From Paenibacillus baekrokdamisoli (lineage in GTDB: Bacteria; Bacillota; Bacilli; Paenibacillales; Paenibacillaceae), in NCBI RefSeq assembly GCF_003945345.1, contig NZ_AP019308.1, forward strand, positions 1,116,001 through 1,180,000: a stretch of DNA of 64,000 nucleotides, given 5' to 3'. The notes under the pieces were generated by a model. It saw nothing but the letters and a program-made list of their open reading frames with translations, had not been told where the DNA came from and did no database searches. This document shows, one piece after another, positions 1 through 9,480 of the stretch (position 1 is the stretch's first letter; every line of letters begins with the position of its first letter). The position numbers and the translations under genes are program-made.

Positions 1-132
1 GGATTGATCCTCTACTGAGTTGGCCGAACGTATGCTCCGGACTTATTTCGTCAAGAATAATGCAAGATGTCTGTCATGTTCATTATTCGGGCAGAATGGT
101 TGACTCCATCATTCTTGCATTTATTTATACAT

Positions 133-159
133 CGTGTGCAGTGTAGCACTGCTTGCACG
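133..159 (+). promoter_or_regulatory. Leader hairpin upstream of remA
   Basis: CAGTG and CACTG pair around a TAG loop, and outer CGTG and CACG pair across a small internal loop. The hairpin ends about ten bases before the remA ribosome binding site. Its role is unknown; it could affect message stability or translation. The rest of positions 1-183 shows no recognisable gene end. Confidence 0.3.
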
Positions 160-183
160 AGAGAGACCGGAGGGGAACCTGGC

Positions 184-444
184 GTGGCTATTAAATTAAT
201 TAATATCGGTTTCGGGAACATTGTTTCGGCAAACCGCATTATTTCCATCGTAAGTCCAGAATCGGCACCAATTAAACGAATTATTCAAGAAGCACGCGAT
301 CGTCATATGCTGATTGATGCAACATATGGCAGGCGTACACGCGCTGTTATTATTACGGACAGCGATCACGTTATTCTATCAGCTGTACAACCAGAGACGG
401 TTGCACACCGATTATCAACTAAGGATGACGATCACGACGAATAG
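184..444 (+). CDS. remA: RemA/DUF370 family extracellular matrix regulator
   Basis: The 86-residue product begins [12 protein letters not shown] and matches the small RemA (DUF370) family. In B. subtilis RemA is a DNA-binding protein that activates biofilm matrix and osmoprotection operons. The GTG start at 184 was chosen because GGAGGGG lies just upstream and the family begins at this conserved N-terminus; the reading frame stays open further upstream without a suitable binding site. Length is close to the usual ~85-90 residues. It sits directly before gmk, as in B. subtilis (yloC-remA-gmk-rpoZ), which supports both the identity and the likely co-transcription. Function in this organism is inferred from family membership. 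Confidence 0.9.
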   Translation: MAIKLINIGFGNIVSANRIISIVSPESAPIKRIIQEARDRHMLIDATYGRRTRAVIITDSDHVILSAVQPETVAHRLSTKDDDHDE

Positions 445-458
445 TGACGGGGAGTATT

Positions 459-1076
459 ATGAACAAAGGATTGTTAATTGTATTATCCGGCCCATCGGGC
501 GTAGGTAAAGGTACTGTCTGTTCTGAGCTAAGAAACAAACAAAATGATCTCGTTTATTCCGTTTCGGCAACAACACGTGTTCCACGCCAAGGTGAGATCG
601 ATGGCGTTAACTATTTTTTCAAATCCAGAGAGCAGTTTCAAGATATGATTGCTAGGGACGCATTGCTCGAGCATGCAGAGTACGTGGGTAACTACTATGG
701 TACACCGCGTGACTTTGTGGAACGGACACTTGCATCGGGCAAAGATATCATTCTTGAAATTGAAGTGCAGGGTGCACTTAAAGTAAAAGAAAAATTCCCA
801 CAAGGAGTTTTTGTTTTTCTTGTGCCGCCATCCTTGGATGAACTGAAACATCGGATAACGGGTCGTGGCACGGAGAATTCCGATGTTATTGATTCTCGCA
901 TGTCCGTAGCCGTTCAAGAAATGAGTTTAATCCGCTATTATGATTACGCGGTAGTCAATGATCAAATTGATTCCGCTTGTCATCGTATACAGAGCATTAT
1001 TACAGCAGAGCATTGTCGTAAAGACCGGTTTATATCTGAACTTGAATCGGTGAAAGAAGCTTCAGAAAAAGCTTGA
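459..1076 (+). CDS. gmk: Guanylate kinase
   Basis: This 205-residue enzyme phosphorylates GMP to GDP with ATP, an essential cytoplasmic step of guanine nucleotide synthesis and recycling. The P-loop GPSGVGKGT is at residues 11-19. The GMP-binding region carries the family's RxPRxGE-type segment ([16 protein letters not shown]). The ATG at 459 is preceded by GGGGAG. Translation could open earlier at a GTG overlapping the remA stop, but that start would leave no room for a ribosome binding site. It lies 14 bp after remA and 15 bp before rpoZ, so the three are probably one operon. Length is normal for the family. Confidence 0.97.
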   Translation: MNKGLLIVLSGPSGVGKGTVCSELRNKQNDLVYSVSATTRVPRQGEIDGVNYFFKSREQFQDMIARDALLEHAEYVGNYYGTPRDFVERTLASGKDIILEIEVQGALKVKEKFPQGVFVFLVPPSLDELKHRITGRGTENSDVIDSRMSVAVQEMSLIRYYDYAVVNDQIDSACHRIQSIITAEHCRKDRFISELESVKEASEKA

Positions 1077-1091
1077 ACGGGGTGAGAAATC

Positions 1092-1301
1092 GTGTTATAT
1101 CCATCAATTGATGAAATGATGAAAAAAGTAGACAGCAAATATTCACTTGTTGTCGCAGCATCAAGACGGGCAAGATTGCTCAGAGATGGCGGTAAGACGG
1201 ACCTACGCGCTCCTAAGTCTCACAAATTCGTCGGCGTTGCACTTGAAGAAATTTACAATGACATTTTACTTGTTGAGAGCTCAGGCAATCCGCAGGAATA
1301 G
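1092..1301 (+). CDS. rpoZ: RNA polymerase omega subunit
   Basis: The 69-residue product begins MLYPSIDEMM and contains the omega signature region with KYSLVVAASRRAR near residues 16-28. Omega binds the beta-prime subunit and assists RNA polymerase assembly. The start is GTG at 1092 with GGGGTGAG just upstream. It follows gmk closely, as in most Firmicutes, and is followed by a strong terminator hairpin at 1325-1353, so it seems to close the remA-gmk-rpoZ unit. Confidence 0.95.
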   Translation: MLYPSIDEMMKKVDSKYSLVVAASRRARLLRDGGKTDLRAPKSHKFVGVALEEIYNDILLVESSGNPQE

Positions 1302-1324
1302 GGATGAATGAGTCAAGCGTAACC

Positions 1325-1353
1325 AATAACAACCTTAGGGTTGTTATTTTTTT
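1325..1353 (+). terminator. Rho-independent terminator after rpoZ
   Basis: A perfect 10-bp stem, AATAACAACC with GGTTGTTATT, closes on a TTAG loop and is followed by a run of T. It separates the rpoZ operon from coaBC, though some read-through into coaBC is possible. Confidence 0.85.
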
Positions 1354-1427
1354 ACGATTTGACCCTATGCACGAAAGAAGAACGCTTGATTTTAAAGCTT
1401 CGGAATATGTGGAGGGGGCTGTACATA

Positions 1428-2645
1428 GTGCTGAAAGGGAAAACGATTGTACTTGGAGTCTCTGGTGGAATCGCAGCTTATAAAGCGGCGTCACTGTGCA
1501 GTAAACTCGTGCAGGCCGGTGCCAATGTTCATGTCATTATGACGGAATCGGCAACCAAATTCATTACACCGCTTACGCTGCAGACGCTTTCGCGTAATCC
1601 CGTTTACTTAGATACATTCGATGAATTTAATCCTTCTGTAGTTTCTCATATCGATTTGGCAGATCGTGCAGACCTAGTTGTTATCGCACCCGCCACGGCC
1701 AATATTTTAGCGAAAATGGCACATGGACTAGCTGACGATATGCTCAGTACGACTTTGCTTGCTGCGACCGCGCAAGTACTAGTGGCACCTGCAATGAATG
1801 TTCACATGTATGCTCACCCGGCTGTAGAGCATAACATGGAGCTACTTGCTCAGCGCGGGGTTCGATTCATTGAGCCTGGTACAGGTCAGCTTGCTTGCGG
1901 CTATGTCGGTAAAGGAAGACTCGCAGAACCTGAAGATATCGTTCATGCTGTCGAGCAATGGTTTGCTTCTAGTAATGAATTAGCGGGCAAACGTATTCTT
2001 GTTACAGCGGGTGGAACCGTAGAAAGACTTGATCCTGTCCGTTACTTAACGAATGATTCCTCAGGCAAGATGGGGTTCGCCATAGCGGAGGCAGCGGCTA
2101 ATCGAGGTGCTGAAGTGACCTTAATCGCAGCCCGCAATACGGTTGAAACATTGGAAGGCGTTCAAATTATTCAAGTAGAGACAGCTGAAGAAATGCTGCA
2201 AGCGGTATTAAGTCGGTTCGAACAAACGGATATTGTTATCAAAGCGGCAGCTGTAGCAGATTATAGACCCGTCGTGCGAGCCTCAACTAAAATGAAAAAA
2301 AATGACGGCCATTTAGTCATTGAGCTGGAGCGAACAACTGATATTTTGCAAACGCTAGGTGAAATGAAAAAAGGACAGTTCCTCGTAGGTTTTGCAGCAG
2401 AGACTGAGCAGGTCGAGCATTATGCAATGGACAAGCTTCGTCGCAAACATTGTGATCTCGTTGTTGCTAATGACGTTTCTGTAGAAGGCGCAGGTTTCAA
2501 CGTCGACACGAATATTGTTAAGGTATTTGGTGAAGAAGGCCTAGTGGAAACCATGCCTCTTCTGCAAAAGAGAGAAGTGGCGAATCTACTTCTTTCTCTC
2601 GTTGCACAACGTATGACGCTCGCGGCCAAGGAGGCCGATGAATGA
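1428..2645 (+). CDS. coaBC: Bifunctional phosphopantothenoylcysteine decarboxylase / phosphopantothenate-cysteine ligase
   Basis: This 405-residue cytoplasmic protein carries out two consecutive steps of coenzyme A synthesis: joining cysteine to 4'-phosphopantothenate (CoaB) and decarboxylating the product (CoaC). The N-terminal flavoprotein half starts GKTIVLGVSGGIAAYKA and has the substrate-clamp cysteine region GTGQLACGYVGKGR. The C-terminal half has the CoaB nucleotide motif ILVTAGGTVERLDPVR and SSGKMG. GTG at 1428 was chosen for GGAGGGGG nine bases upstream; the frame is open further upstream but those starts lack binding sites and would lie next to the terminator. The stop overlaps priA by 4 bp (ATGA), indicating translational coupling. 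Confidence 0.96.
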   Translation: MLKGKTIVLGVSGGIAAYKAASLCSKLVQAGANVHVIMTESATKFITPLTLQTLSRNPVYLDTFDEFNPSVVSHIDLADRADLVVIAPATANILAKMAHGLADDMLSTTLLAATAQVLVAPAMNVHMYAHPAVEHNMELLAQRGVRFIEPGTGQLACGYVGKGRLAEPEDIVHAVEQWFASSNELAGKRILVTAGGTVERLDPVRYLTNDSSGKMGFAIAEAAANRGAEVTLIAARNTVETLEGVQIIQVETAEEMLQAVLSRFEQTDIVIKAAAVADYRPVVRASTKMKKNDGHLVIELERTTDILQTLGEMKKGQFLVGFAAETEQVEHYAMDKLRRKHCDLVVANDVSVEGAGFNVDTNIVKVFGEEGLVETMPLLQKREVANLLLSLVAQRMTLAAKEADE

Positions 2646-5155
2646 TTGCGCAAGTCATTGTAGATGTGCCGAGCCGTCAGACGGATCGGCCTTTTGACTA
2701 TGAAATACCTGCCGATCTCGAAGGTTGGGTAGAGGTAGGCAGCAGAGTTGGTGTACCCTTCGGAGGGAGAGTCGTACAGGGATTTGTTGTAGGTGTCACG
2801 GAATTCACTGACGTTAATTATGCAAAGCTTAAGCCCATTACTGAATTGCTTGATCACACACCTCCACTCTCACCTGATTTAATCGAACTGGCTCAATGGA
2901 TAAGCGATAAATATTGCTGCGCCTTAACCACTTCCTTACAAGTCATGATCCCAGCTGCTCTAAAAGGAAAAGCGGATACGGTTGTTTCCATCAATGAGGA
3001 CGATGTGGAGTCCTCGGGTTCTCTGATTTCCTATGAAGGTGAATGGATGGACTATCTTCGAAGGAATGGCGGTAGTTCCCGGTTATCAGCCTTGCAGCAG
3101 CGCTTTTCCTCGGATGCGGGAGCGATCAAACAAGCGATTCGAGAGGGTATCTTGACAGAGCAGGTTTCTATTCGTGATCGAATGGCTGTACGTAAAGTCC
3201 TCACCGTATTCCCTCCGGAAGATCGGGTATCAGCGCTTGATGCACTCGCGACATTCCCGGCTAGAGCAGCCAAGCAGCGAGAAGTGCTGCGTTATATGCT
3301 GGAGCGGGATAAACCGACAGCCATGCAGACTGTTGTAGAAGAGGTTCCAACAACCTCAGCAACTGTTAAAGCGTTAGTAGACAAAGGATTTATTGCCTTA
3401 CGAGGTGTCGAGCATAATCGCGATCCATATGCGGGACGTGAATTTCATAGAACTGTTGCTTTACCGTTAACCGAAGGACAACAGGATGTTTATGGTGACA
3501 TTGTAGCCGCGCTTGATTCTGTTGATCCTCGTGTTTTTTTATTGCATGGGGTGACTGGAAGTGGGAAAACTGAAGTTTATTTGCAAACTATTGCGCATTG
3601 CTTGAAATCTGGAAGACAAGCCATTGTACTTGTGCCAGAGATTTCCTTGACACCGCAGATGGTTGAGCGTTTCAAAGGCCGCTTCGGGGATGAAGTCGCC
3701 GTTCTTCACAGTCGCTTATCCAATGGGGAGCGCTATGACGAGTGGCGTAAAATTCGGGAACGCCGGGCGAGTGTGGCGGTTGGCGCGAGGTCAGCGGTGT
3801 TTGCACCTTTCGAACGGATTGGTCTTATTATTATTGATGAGGAGCATGAATCCTCTTATAAACAAGAGGAAACGCCAAAATATCATGCGCGAGACGTTGC
3901 AATAAGACGTGCTCGTCAGCATGGAGCTGCTGTTGTCTTAGGCTCGGCTACACCCTCATTAGAGAGCTTCGCTGCTGCTACCAGAGGCGGGCTGTCAGCA
4001 TCAACTGATGCTGCGCGTTCATCAGCAGCTCTACTGCCGATGCCCAATCGGGTTGGGATGCGTCCAATGCCGCAGGTTCATCTCGTTGATATGAGGGAAG
4101 AGTTGAAGGAAGGGAATCGCTCGATGTTTAGCCGGCAGCTGCATGAGGCACTGCAGCTTCGTTTGGAGCGTGGCGAACAATCTGTATTGCTTCTTAATCG
4201 CAGGGGGTATTCAACATTTGTCATGTGCCGCTCTTGCGGTTATACGGCATTATGTCCGCATTGCGATATTTCCTTGACCTATCATCAAAAGTCTCGTGTG
4301 CTTCGCTGCCACTATTGCGGTCATTCGGAGCAAGCACCGACCAAATGTCCGACATGTGAAAGTGAGCATATTCGTTTTTTCGGCACAGGGACGCAGCGGG
4401 TCGAGGAAGAGCTATCCAAGCTATTCCCGGGCATTCGAGTGATTCGGATGGATGTCGACACCACGACCGAGAAGGGTTCGCATGAGAAATGGCTGAATTT
4501 ATTCGGTGAGCGGAAGGCAGATGTTCTGCTTGGTACTCAGATGGTTGCCAAAGGGCTTGATTTTCCATATGTTACACTAGTAGGCGTAATCGCTGCGGAT
4601 ACCTCGCTGCATCTACCGGATTTTCGTGCTGCGGAGAAGACTTTTCAACTGCTTACGCAGGTGGCCGGTCGGGCTGGGCGGCATGAATTGCTTGGAGAGG
4701 TTATTGTTCAAACCTACAACCCTGACCATTATGCGATTACGACAGCGCAGAATCATGATTATGAGGCATTTGTCCAGGAAGAGCTGCGACATCGGAGATT
4801 TATGGCTTATCCACCGTTCTGTAGGCTCATTCTTGTTACCCTTTCAGATGAACAGCTGGCTGTATTAATTACAACAGGGGAGAAGTTTGCCTCTCTGGTC
4901 AGGAAGCTCGTATCGGAAGCAGGCGTGCGAAGTTCAGATGAAGGCGACGGGAGTCGGTATATTGATATTCTGGGTCCGGTTGCCTCACCGATCCCGCGGA
5001 TAAAGGATCGCTATCGTTTTCAATGTATGTTAAAATATCGTGGAAACGTTGATGCAGTGGGCATTTTGAAGCAAGCTATCCTTACTTTATCAGCTCCCAA
5101 AGGTCAGCCTCCAGTTCAGATAAGTGTGGATGTTGATCCCCAGGTTATTATATAG
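2642..5155 (+). CDS. priA: Primosomal protein N' (replication restart helicase PriA)
   Basis: The 837-residue superfamily-2 helicase restarts collapsed replication forks by loading the replicative helicase. The N-terminal part is the 3'-DNA-binding domain (RPFDYEIP, VGSRVGVPFGGR). Walker A GVTGSGKTEVY lies near residue 303 and the DEEH box near 399. A zinc-binding insertion has four CxxC pairs: CRSC, CPHC, CHYC and CPTC, at about 529-573. It overlaps coaBC by 4 bp. It is slightly longer than the ~805-residue B. subtilis protein, partly through an Ala/Ser-rich insertion after the LGSATPSLESF motif. No terminator was seen directly downstream; a tandem repeat array follows. Confidence 0.97.
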   Translation: MIAQVIVDVPSRQTDRPFDYEIPADLEGWVEVGSRVGVPFGGRVVQGFVVGVTEFTDVNYAKLKPITELLDHTPPLSPDLIELAQWISDKYCCALTTSLQVMIPAALKGKADTVVSINEDDVESSGSLISYEGEWMDYLRRNGGSSRLSALQQRFSSDAGAIKQAIREGILTEQVSIRDRMAVRKVLTVFPPEDRVSALDALATFPARAAKQREVLRYMLERDKPTAMQTVVEEVPTTSATVKALVDKGFIALRGVEHNRDPYAGREFHRTVALPLTEGQQDVYGDIVAALDSVDPRVFLLHGVTGSGKTEVYLQTIAHCLKSGRQAIVLVPEISLTPQMVERFKGRFGDEVAVLHSRLSNGERYDEWRKIRERRASVAVGARSAVFAPFERIGLIIIDEEHESSYKQEETPKYHARDVAIRRARQHGAAVVLGSATPSLESFAAATRGGLSASTDAARSSAALLPMPNRVGMRPMPQVHLVDMREELKEGNRSMFSRQLHEALQLRLERGEQSVLLLNRRGYSTFVMCRSCGYTALCPHCDISLTYHQKSRVLRCHYCGHSEQAPTKCPTCESEHIRFFGTGTQRVEEELSKLFPGIRVIRMDVDTTTEKGSHEKWLNLFGERKADVLLGTQMVAKGLDFPYVTLVGVIAADTSLHLPDFRAAEKTFQLLTQVAGRAGRHELLGEVIVQTYNPDHYAITTAQNHDYEAFVQEELRHRRFMAYPPFCRLILVTLSDEQLAVLITTGEKFASLVRKLVSEAGVRSSDEGDGSRYIDILGPVASPIPRIKDRYRFQCMLKYRGNVDAVGILKQAILTLSAPKGQPPVQISVDVDPQVII

Positions 5156-5163
5156 CACACGTA

Positions 5164-5403
5164 TCGCAACAACTTGTCGTATGTATCCGATGAGAGTTCT
5201 TGCTTAAAACGTACTGTAATCAGCACTTATTGGCAGAGCTCGCAACAACTTAGCATATGCTTCCGATGAGAGTTCTTGCTTAAAACGTACTGTAATCAGC
5301 ACTTATTTGGCAGGGCTCGCAACAACTAAGCATATGCTTTCGAAGAGAGTTCTTGCTTAAATCGTGCTGTAACCAGCACGATTGGCAGGGCTCGCAACAA
5401 CTT
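5164..5403 (+). repeat. Tandem ~76-bp repeat array between priA and def
   Basis: Three head-to-tail units begin at 5164, 5240 and 5317 (76, 77 and 75 bp), followed by a partial fourth unit from 5392 that runs into the def ribosome binding site. Each starts TCGCAACAACT and contains AGAGTTCTTGCTTAAA. Units 2 and 3 contain the palindrome AGCATATGCT. Unit 3 has a perfect CGTGCTG-TAAC-CAGCACG hairpin that is imperfect in units 1 and 2. There is no convincing reading frame and no unique spacer, so this is not CRISPR. Function is unknown. Confidence 0.9.
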
Positions 5404-5418
5404 TTAGGAGGGTTTAAA

Positions 5419-5907
5419 ATGGCAATCAGGCTTATTGTTAAAGATCCGGATCCTGTTCTTCGGGAGAAGGCAATGGAAGTAACAAAATTTAATTCTAATT
5501 TGCATAAATTATTGACCGATATGGCGGAGACGATGTACGACGCAGAGGGTGTTGGTCTTGCAGCACCTCAAGTTGCGATTTCTAAACGTGTCATCGTTGT
5601 TGACGTTGGCGATGATCATGGTCTGATCGAGATGGTGAATCCCAAGATCGTCGAGATGGACGGCGAACAGCTTGGTCCAGAAGGCTGCCTTAGCATCAAC
5701 AATTTGAATGGTGACGTTCGTCGCGCTCAGCGCATCAAGGTAAAAGGGTTCGACCGTAACGGATTTCCTTATGAGCTTGAAGCGACCGATTTCTTAGCAA
5801 GAGCCTTCCAGCATGAAGTGGATCACTTGAATGGCATTTTATTTACAGATATTGCGGAAACCATCTATGATGTATCGGCTAGACCACCACATCAGCCTGG
5901 AGAGTGA
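5419..5907 (+). CDS. def: Peptide deformylase
   Basis: The 162-residue metalloenzyme removes the formyl group from the N-terminal methionine of new proteins. All three family motifs are present: GVGLAAPQ, EGCLS with the metal-ligand cysteine, and QHEVDH with two metal-ligand histidines and the catalytic glutamate. ATG at 5419 has AGGAGG upstream (5406-5412) and gives a normal-length protein; the frame extends upstream into the repeat array without homology. fmt follows after 4 bp, so formylation and deformylation enzymes are made together, as in many bacteria. Confidence 0.97.
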   Translation: MAIRLIVKDPDPVLREKAMEVTKFNSNLHKLLTDMAETMYDAEGVGLAAPQVAISKRVIVVDVGDDHGLIEMVNPKIVEMDGEQLGPEGCLSINNLNGDVRRAQRIKVKGFDRNGFPYELEATDFLARAFQHEVDHLNGILFTDIAETIYDVSARPPHQPGE

Positions 5908-5911
5908 CAGC

Positions 5912-6862
5912 ATGAGAATCATATTCATGGGAACGCCTGCATTCGCTGTTGCTTCACTTGAAGCTCTGCTTAAGGCCGGACACGAAATTGTCCTCGTTGT
6001 CACACAGCCTGATCGGCCAAAGGGTCGTAAAAAAACACTCACACCGCCTCCTGTTAAAGATGCGGCGATTTTTCACGGGCTTGAGGTGGCACAGCCAGAG
6101 CGACTTCGAAGCTCGGATACGGTGGCACAAATTGTTGAGCTTCGCCCTGATCTAATTGTTACAGCTGCTTACGGTCAAATTCTGCCTAAAGCAGTTCTAG
6201 ATGCACCAAGGCTGGGCTGTATCAACGTTCATGGTTCTCTATTGCCGCAATACCGCGGCGGGGCACCTATACAGCGCTCGATTATCAACGGTGAAACCTT
6301 AACAGGTGTGACCATTATGTATATGGCAGAGGGTCTTGATACCGGTGACATGATTAGCCGTGTTGAAGTTCCAATTGCGAATGAGGATACCTCAGGAACA
6401 CTCTTTGAGAAATTAACGATTGCTGGAGCGGACCTCCTCATGCAAACTTTACCCTCAATTGAAAATGAAACCGTACAAGCGACTCCTCAGAATCATTCGG
6501 AAGCGACATACGCACCGAATTTGACACGTGAGGATGAGCGAATTCAATGGAGCCAATCAGCTAGCAATATCTATAATCAAGTTCGCGGATTATCGCCGAT
6601 GGCTGGGGCATTTACGATTTGGAATGAGGAAGCGTTCAAGGTCTGGGGATGTACGCCGCTGGAAGGCGGCTCTGTTTCATCATCCGCCCAGCCTGGAACC
6701 GTTATTGAAACATCCGATGCCGGTATCGTCGTACAGACCGGTGAAGGCAGACTCCTTCTTACTCTCATTCAACCAGCAGGGAAGAAAGCAATGCCAGCAG
6801 TCGAATGGCTTAAGGGTGCAAGACTTCCAGCAGGAACGGTATTCGGCAGAGGTGAAGCTTGA
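5912..6862 (+). CDS. fmt: Methionyl-tRNA formyltransferase
   Basis: The 316-residue enzyme formylates the initiator Met-tRNA using 10-formyltetrahydrofolate. It begins MRIIFMGTPAFAV. The catalytic region NVHGSLLPQYRGGAPIQR carries the Asn-His pair, and the downstream YMAEGLDTGDM holds the conserved aspartate. The C-terminal domain binds tRNA. ATG at 5912 is 4 bp after the def stop and preceded by TGGAGAG. The stop overlaps the TTG start of rsmB (TTGA), suggesting coupled translation. Length matches the family. Confidence 0.97.
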   Translation: MRIIFMGTPAFAVASLEALLKAGHEIVLVVTQPDRPKGRKKTLTPPPVKDAAIFHGLEVAQPERLRSSDTVAQIVELRPDLIVTAAYGQILPKAVLDAPRLGCINVHGSLLPQYRGGAPIQRSIINGETLTGVTIMYMAEGLDTGDMISRVEVPIANEDTSGTLFEKLTIAGADLLMQTLPSIENETVQATPQNHSEATYAPNLTREDERIQWSQSASNIYNQVRGLSPMAGAFTIWNEEAFKVWGCTPLEGGSVSSSAQPGTVIETSDAGIVVQTGEGRLLLTLIQPAGKKAMPAVEWLKGARLPAGTVFGRGEA

Positions 6863-8280
6863 ACGGCCGCAAGCAGGGCAGTGTAGCGCCGATGAAGCAG
6901 ACAAAACAGACGAAGCGATTAACTGCACGCGAAGTAGCGCTTAATACGCTTGTCAAAGTGGCCGAAGCTGGAGCATACAGTAACTTACAGTTAAACCGAG
7001 CGCTTCAGGATGCAGAGCTATCTCGTCAAGATGCCGGTCTTGCTACTGAGCTTGTGTATGGAACGATACAATTTCAACGAACGCTTGATGATACCCTTCG
7101 CAAGTTGATTGCAAATGACTTTAACAAGCTAACACCTTGGGTCCTTCAACTGCTGCGAATGAGTGCTTATCAAATGCTCTATCTGGACCGTATACCTGCA
7201 CATGCAGCCGTGAATGAAGCGGTTCAAATCGCCAAAAAACGAGGTCATTCTGGTATTTCCGGAATGGTGAATGCTGTACTTCGTAATACGGAACGTCGCC
7301 TTGCTGAGCTAAAGCTGCCGAATGATAATCCTGATCCTATTAATCGAATTGGGATTACACATTCCTATCCGAATTGGCTTGTCAAGCGATGGATTAAGGT
7401 TTATGGAGAAGAACAAACGGAGGCTATTTGCGCGGCTGGTAATGAAGTACCACACGCTAGCTTGAGAGTGAACCCTTTAAACATCTCAAGGGACAAAGCA
7501 TTAGAGCTTCTTGCTACAACTGGATATGAAGCGCAGCCCTCACCTGTAACTCCTTATGGCATTATTGTAAAGGGTGGCGGAAACCTCACACAGACGGATG
7601 GCTATATCAACGGGCTGTGGTCGATGCAGGATGAGAGCTCGATGCTTGTGGCTGAGGTGTGTGCGCCTTCTCCGGGAATGCGAGTATTAGATTGCTGCGC
7701 AGCTCCTGGCGGCAAGACTTCTCATCTTGCAGAACTAATGGACAACCAAGGTATGGTAATTGCTAATGATGTACACCCTCATAAGAAGAACCTTATTGAG
7801 GAGCAGGCGCAGCGGCTCGGTCTAACTTCAGTAGAAGCTGTGACCGGAGATGCACTAGAATTAGCTTCCCGATTCGAAGCAGATTCCTTTGATCTGGTAC
7901 TGCTTGATGCGCCTTGCTCAGGCTTCGGAGTTATCAGACGAAAGCCAGAGATTAAATGGACCAAGTCGGTGGAAGATGTAAAAGCGATTGCTGAACTTCA
8001 GAGTCGTTTGATTAAAGAAGCAGCAAAGCTGGTCAAGCCTGGCGGTACGCTTGTCTATAGTACATGTACAATAGAGCGTGAAGAGAATGAAGCGCAAGTC
8101 GCTTCCTTTTTAAGTGAAAATGAGGCCTTCGAGCTGGATAAGGCATGGCCGGATCAGCTGCTGGCAACACTGCGCTCTGCTGCAGTGATTGACGAATCAT
8201 TCGAAGGAACTGCACAGCTGCTTCCTCAGCATTTTGGAAGTGACGGCTTTTTTATTGCACGTCTCAAACGAATGCAATAG
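6859..8280 (+). CDS. rsmB: 16S rRNA (cytosine-967-C5)-methyltransferase RsmB
   Basis: The 473-residue protein has an N-terminal NusB-like domain (to about residue 150) and a C-terminal Rossmann methyltransferase. SAM binding is shown by DCCAAPGGKTSHLAE. The two catalytic cysteine motifs are DAPCSGFG and YSTCTIEREENE. It methylates C967 of 16S rRNA. A TTG start at 6859 overlapping the fmt stop was chosen because AGAGGTG precedes it; an ATG at 6892 is an alternative without a good binding site and would shorten the protein by 11 residues. It belongs to the priA-def-fmt-rsmB group. Confidence 0.93.
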   Translation: MNGRKQGSVAPMKQTKQTKRLTAREVALNTLVKVAEAGAYSNLQLNRALQDAELSRQDAGLATELVYGTIQFQRTLDDTLRKLIANDFNKLTPWVLQLLRMSAYQMLYLDRIPAHAAVNEAVQIAKKRGHSGISGMVNAVLRNTERRLAELKLPNDNPDPINRIGITHSYPNWLVKRWIKVYGEEQTEAICAAGNEVPHASLRVNPLNISRDKALELLATTGYEAQPSPVTPYGIIVKGGGNLTQTDGYINGLWSMQDESSMLVAEVCAPSPGMRVLDCCAAPGGKTSHLAELMDNQGMVIANDVHPHKKNLIEEQAQRLGLTSVEAVTGDALELASRFEADSFDLVLLDAPCSGFGVIRRKPEIKWTKSVEDVKAIAELQSRLIKEAAKLVKPGGTLVYSTCTIEREENEAQVASFLSENEAFELDKAWPDQLLATLRSAAVIDESFEGTAQLLPQHFGSDGFFIARLKRMQ

Positions 8281-8320
8281 ATTCATTTCGCTGCACTAGG
8301 CCATGAAGTTAACTTTGGAA

Positions 8321-8362
8321 AACGCCCATGACACCGTGAAGTGGTCTGTCATGGGCGTTTGT
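8321..8362 (+). terminator. Hairpin after rsmB, possible terminator
   Basis: A perfect 13-bp stem pairs AACGCCCATGACA (8321-8333) with its complement at 8347-8359. Only three T follow, so termination may be partial. It separates rsmB from rlmN. Confidence 0.55.
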
Positions 8363-8427
8363 GGTAAAATGAAAAACGGCGGGCTTAAAACCGCACTATA
8401 CATTTTGATAGAAACAGGTGTGATACG

Positions 8428-9474
8428 ATGAAACCGTTCATCTACGACTATACGTTAGAAGATCTACAAGCTTGGATGAAAGAAAACGATGAGCCGACTT
8501 TTCGTGCAGGACAATTGTTCGAATGGCTTTATGTGAAACGCGTTAACAACTTCGAAGACATGAGTAACCTCTCTAAGGCGCTCCGTCAAAAATTAGTCGA
8601 TCAATTCCAGTTTGTGACACTTACTGAGATCACACGGTTTGAGTCCAAGGACGGAACAATCAAATTCTTGTTCGGTTTACATGACAACCATGCGATTGAA
8701 ACGGTAATTATGCGTCACAATTATGGCAACAGCATCTGTGTGACCACACAGGTTGGCTGCCGGATCGGCTGTACATTCTGTGCTTCGACCCTAGGCGGGT
8801 TGAAACGGAATTTGACAGGCGGCGAAATTATTGCTCAGGTTGTCGTTGCTCAGCAAATGCTAGATGCCACCAATGAGCGCGTATCAAGCATTGTTATCAT
8901 GGGTTCTGGAGAGCCGTTCGAGAACTATGATGAGACGATGAAATTCCTTCGTATGATGATTCATGAGAAGGGCCTGAATATCGGTCAACGTCATATTACA
9001 GTTTCAACGAGTGGAATTGTACCAAGCATGTACAAATTTGCTGAAGAGAACACGCAGATTAATTTGGCCATCTCTATCCATGCACCCAATGATAAGCTGC
9101 GTTCTAAGCTTATGCCGGTTAACCGGAGATTCCCATTTGAGGATGTAATGGAAGCTTGCCATAATTACATTGCCAAAACAGGCCGTCGTATTACGTTCGA
9201 ATACGCATTAATTGGTGGTGTCAATGATCAAAGCGAGCATGCTCAGGAGCTTGCCGATGTATTGAAAGGGATGCTGTGCCACGTTAACTTGATTCCAGTT
9301 AACCACGTGCCTGAGCGTGATTATGTTCGGACACCGCGTGAACAAATTTTTGAGTTTCACCGCATTTTAGAACGCAATAAAATTAGTGTAACCATCCGCA
9401 GAGAGCAAGGACATGATATCGCAGCGGCATGCGGACAATTACGTGCTAAACATATGGAGTCAACGGTGGGGTGA
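8428..9474 (+). CDS. rlmN: 23S rRNA (adenine-2503-C2)/tRNA methyltransferase RlmN
   Basis: The 348-residue radical-SAM enzyme methylates C2 of A2503 in 23S rRNA and A37 in some tRNAs. The CxxxCxxC iron-sulfur motif is GCRIGCTFC, near residues 110-118. [11 protein letters not shown] is the SAM-binding GEP motif. The C-terminal methyl-acceptor cysteine lies in AAACGQL. The ATG at 8428 has an AGGTGTGA binding site. prpC begins six bases after the stop, the same order as in B. subtilis. Confidence 0.96.
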   Translation: MKPFIYDYTLEDLQAWMKENDEPTFRAGQLFEWLYVKRVNNFEDMSNLSKALRQKLVDQFQFVTLTEITRFESKDGTIKFLFGLHDNHAIETVIMRHNYGNSICVTTQVGCRIGCTFCASTLGGLKRNLTGGEIIAQVVVAQQMLDATNERVSSIVIMGSGEPFENYDETMKFLRMMIHEKGLNIGQRHITVSTSGIVPSMYKFAEENTQINLAISIHAPNDKLRSKLMPVNRRFPFEDVMEACHNYIAKTGRRITFEYALIGGVNDQSEHAQELADVLKGMLCHVNLIPVNHVPERDYVRTPREQIFEFHRILERNKISVTIRREQGHDIAAACGQLRAKHMESTVG

Positions 9475-9480
9475 TCGATA

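Noticed and set aside
3..143. 3' end of yicC (yloC) at the window start
   Set aside because: The only frame open from the edge gives a sequence unlike the YicC C-terminus, and it ends in the leader of remA.
5164..5403. CRISPR array
   Set aside because: The units are contiguous ~76-bp repeats without unique spacers, and no cas genes are in the window.
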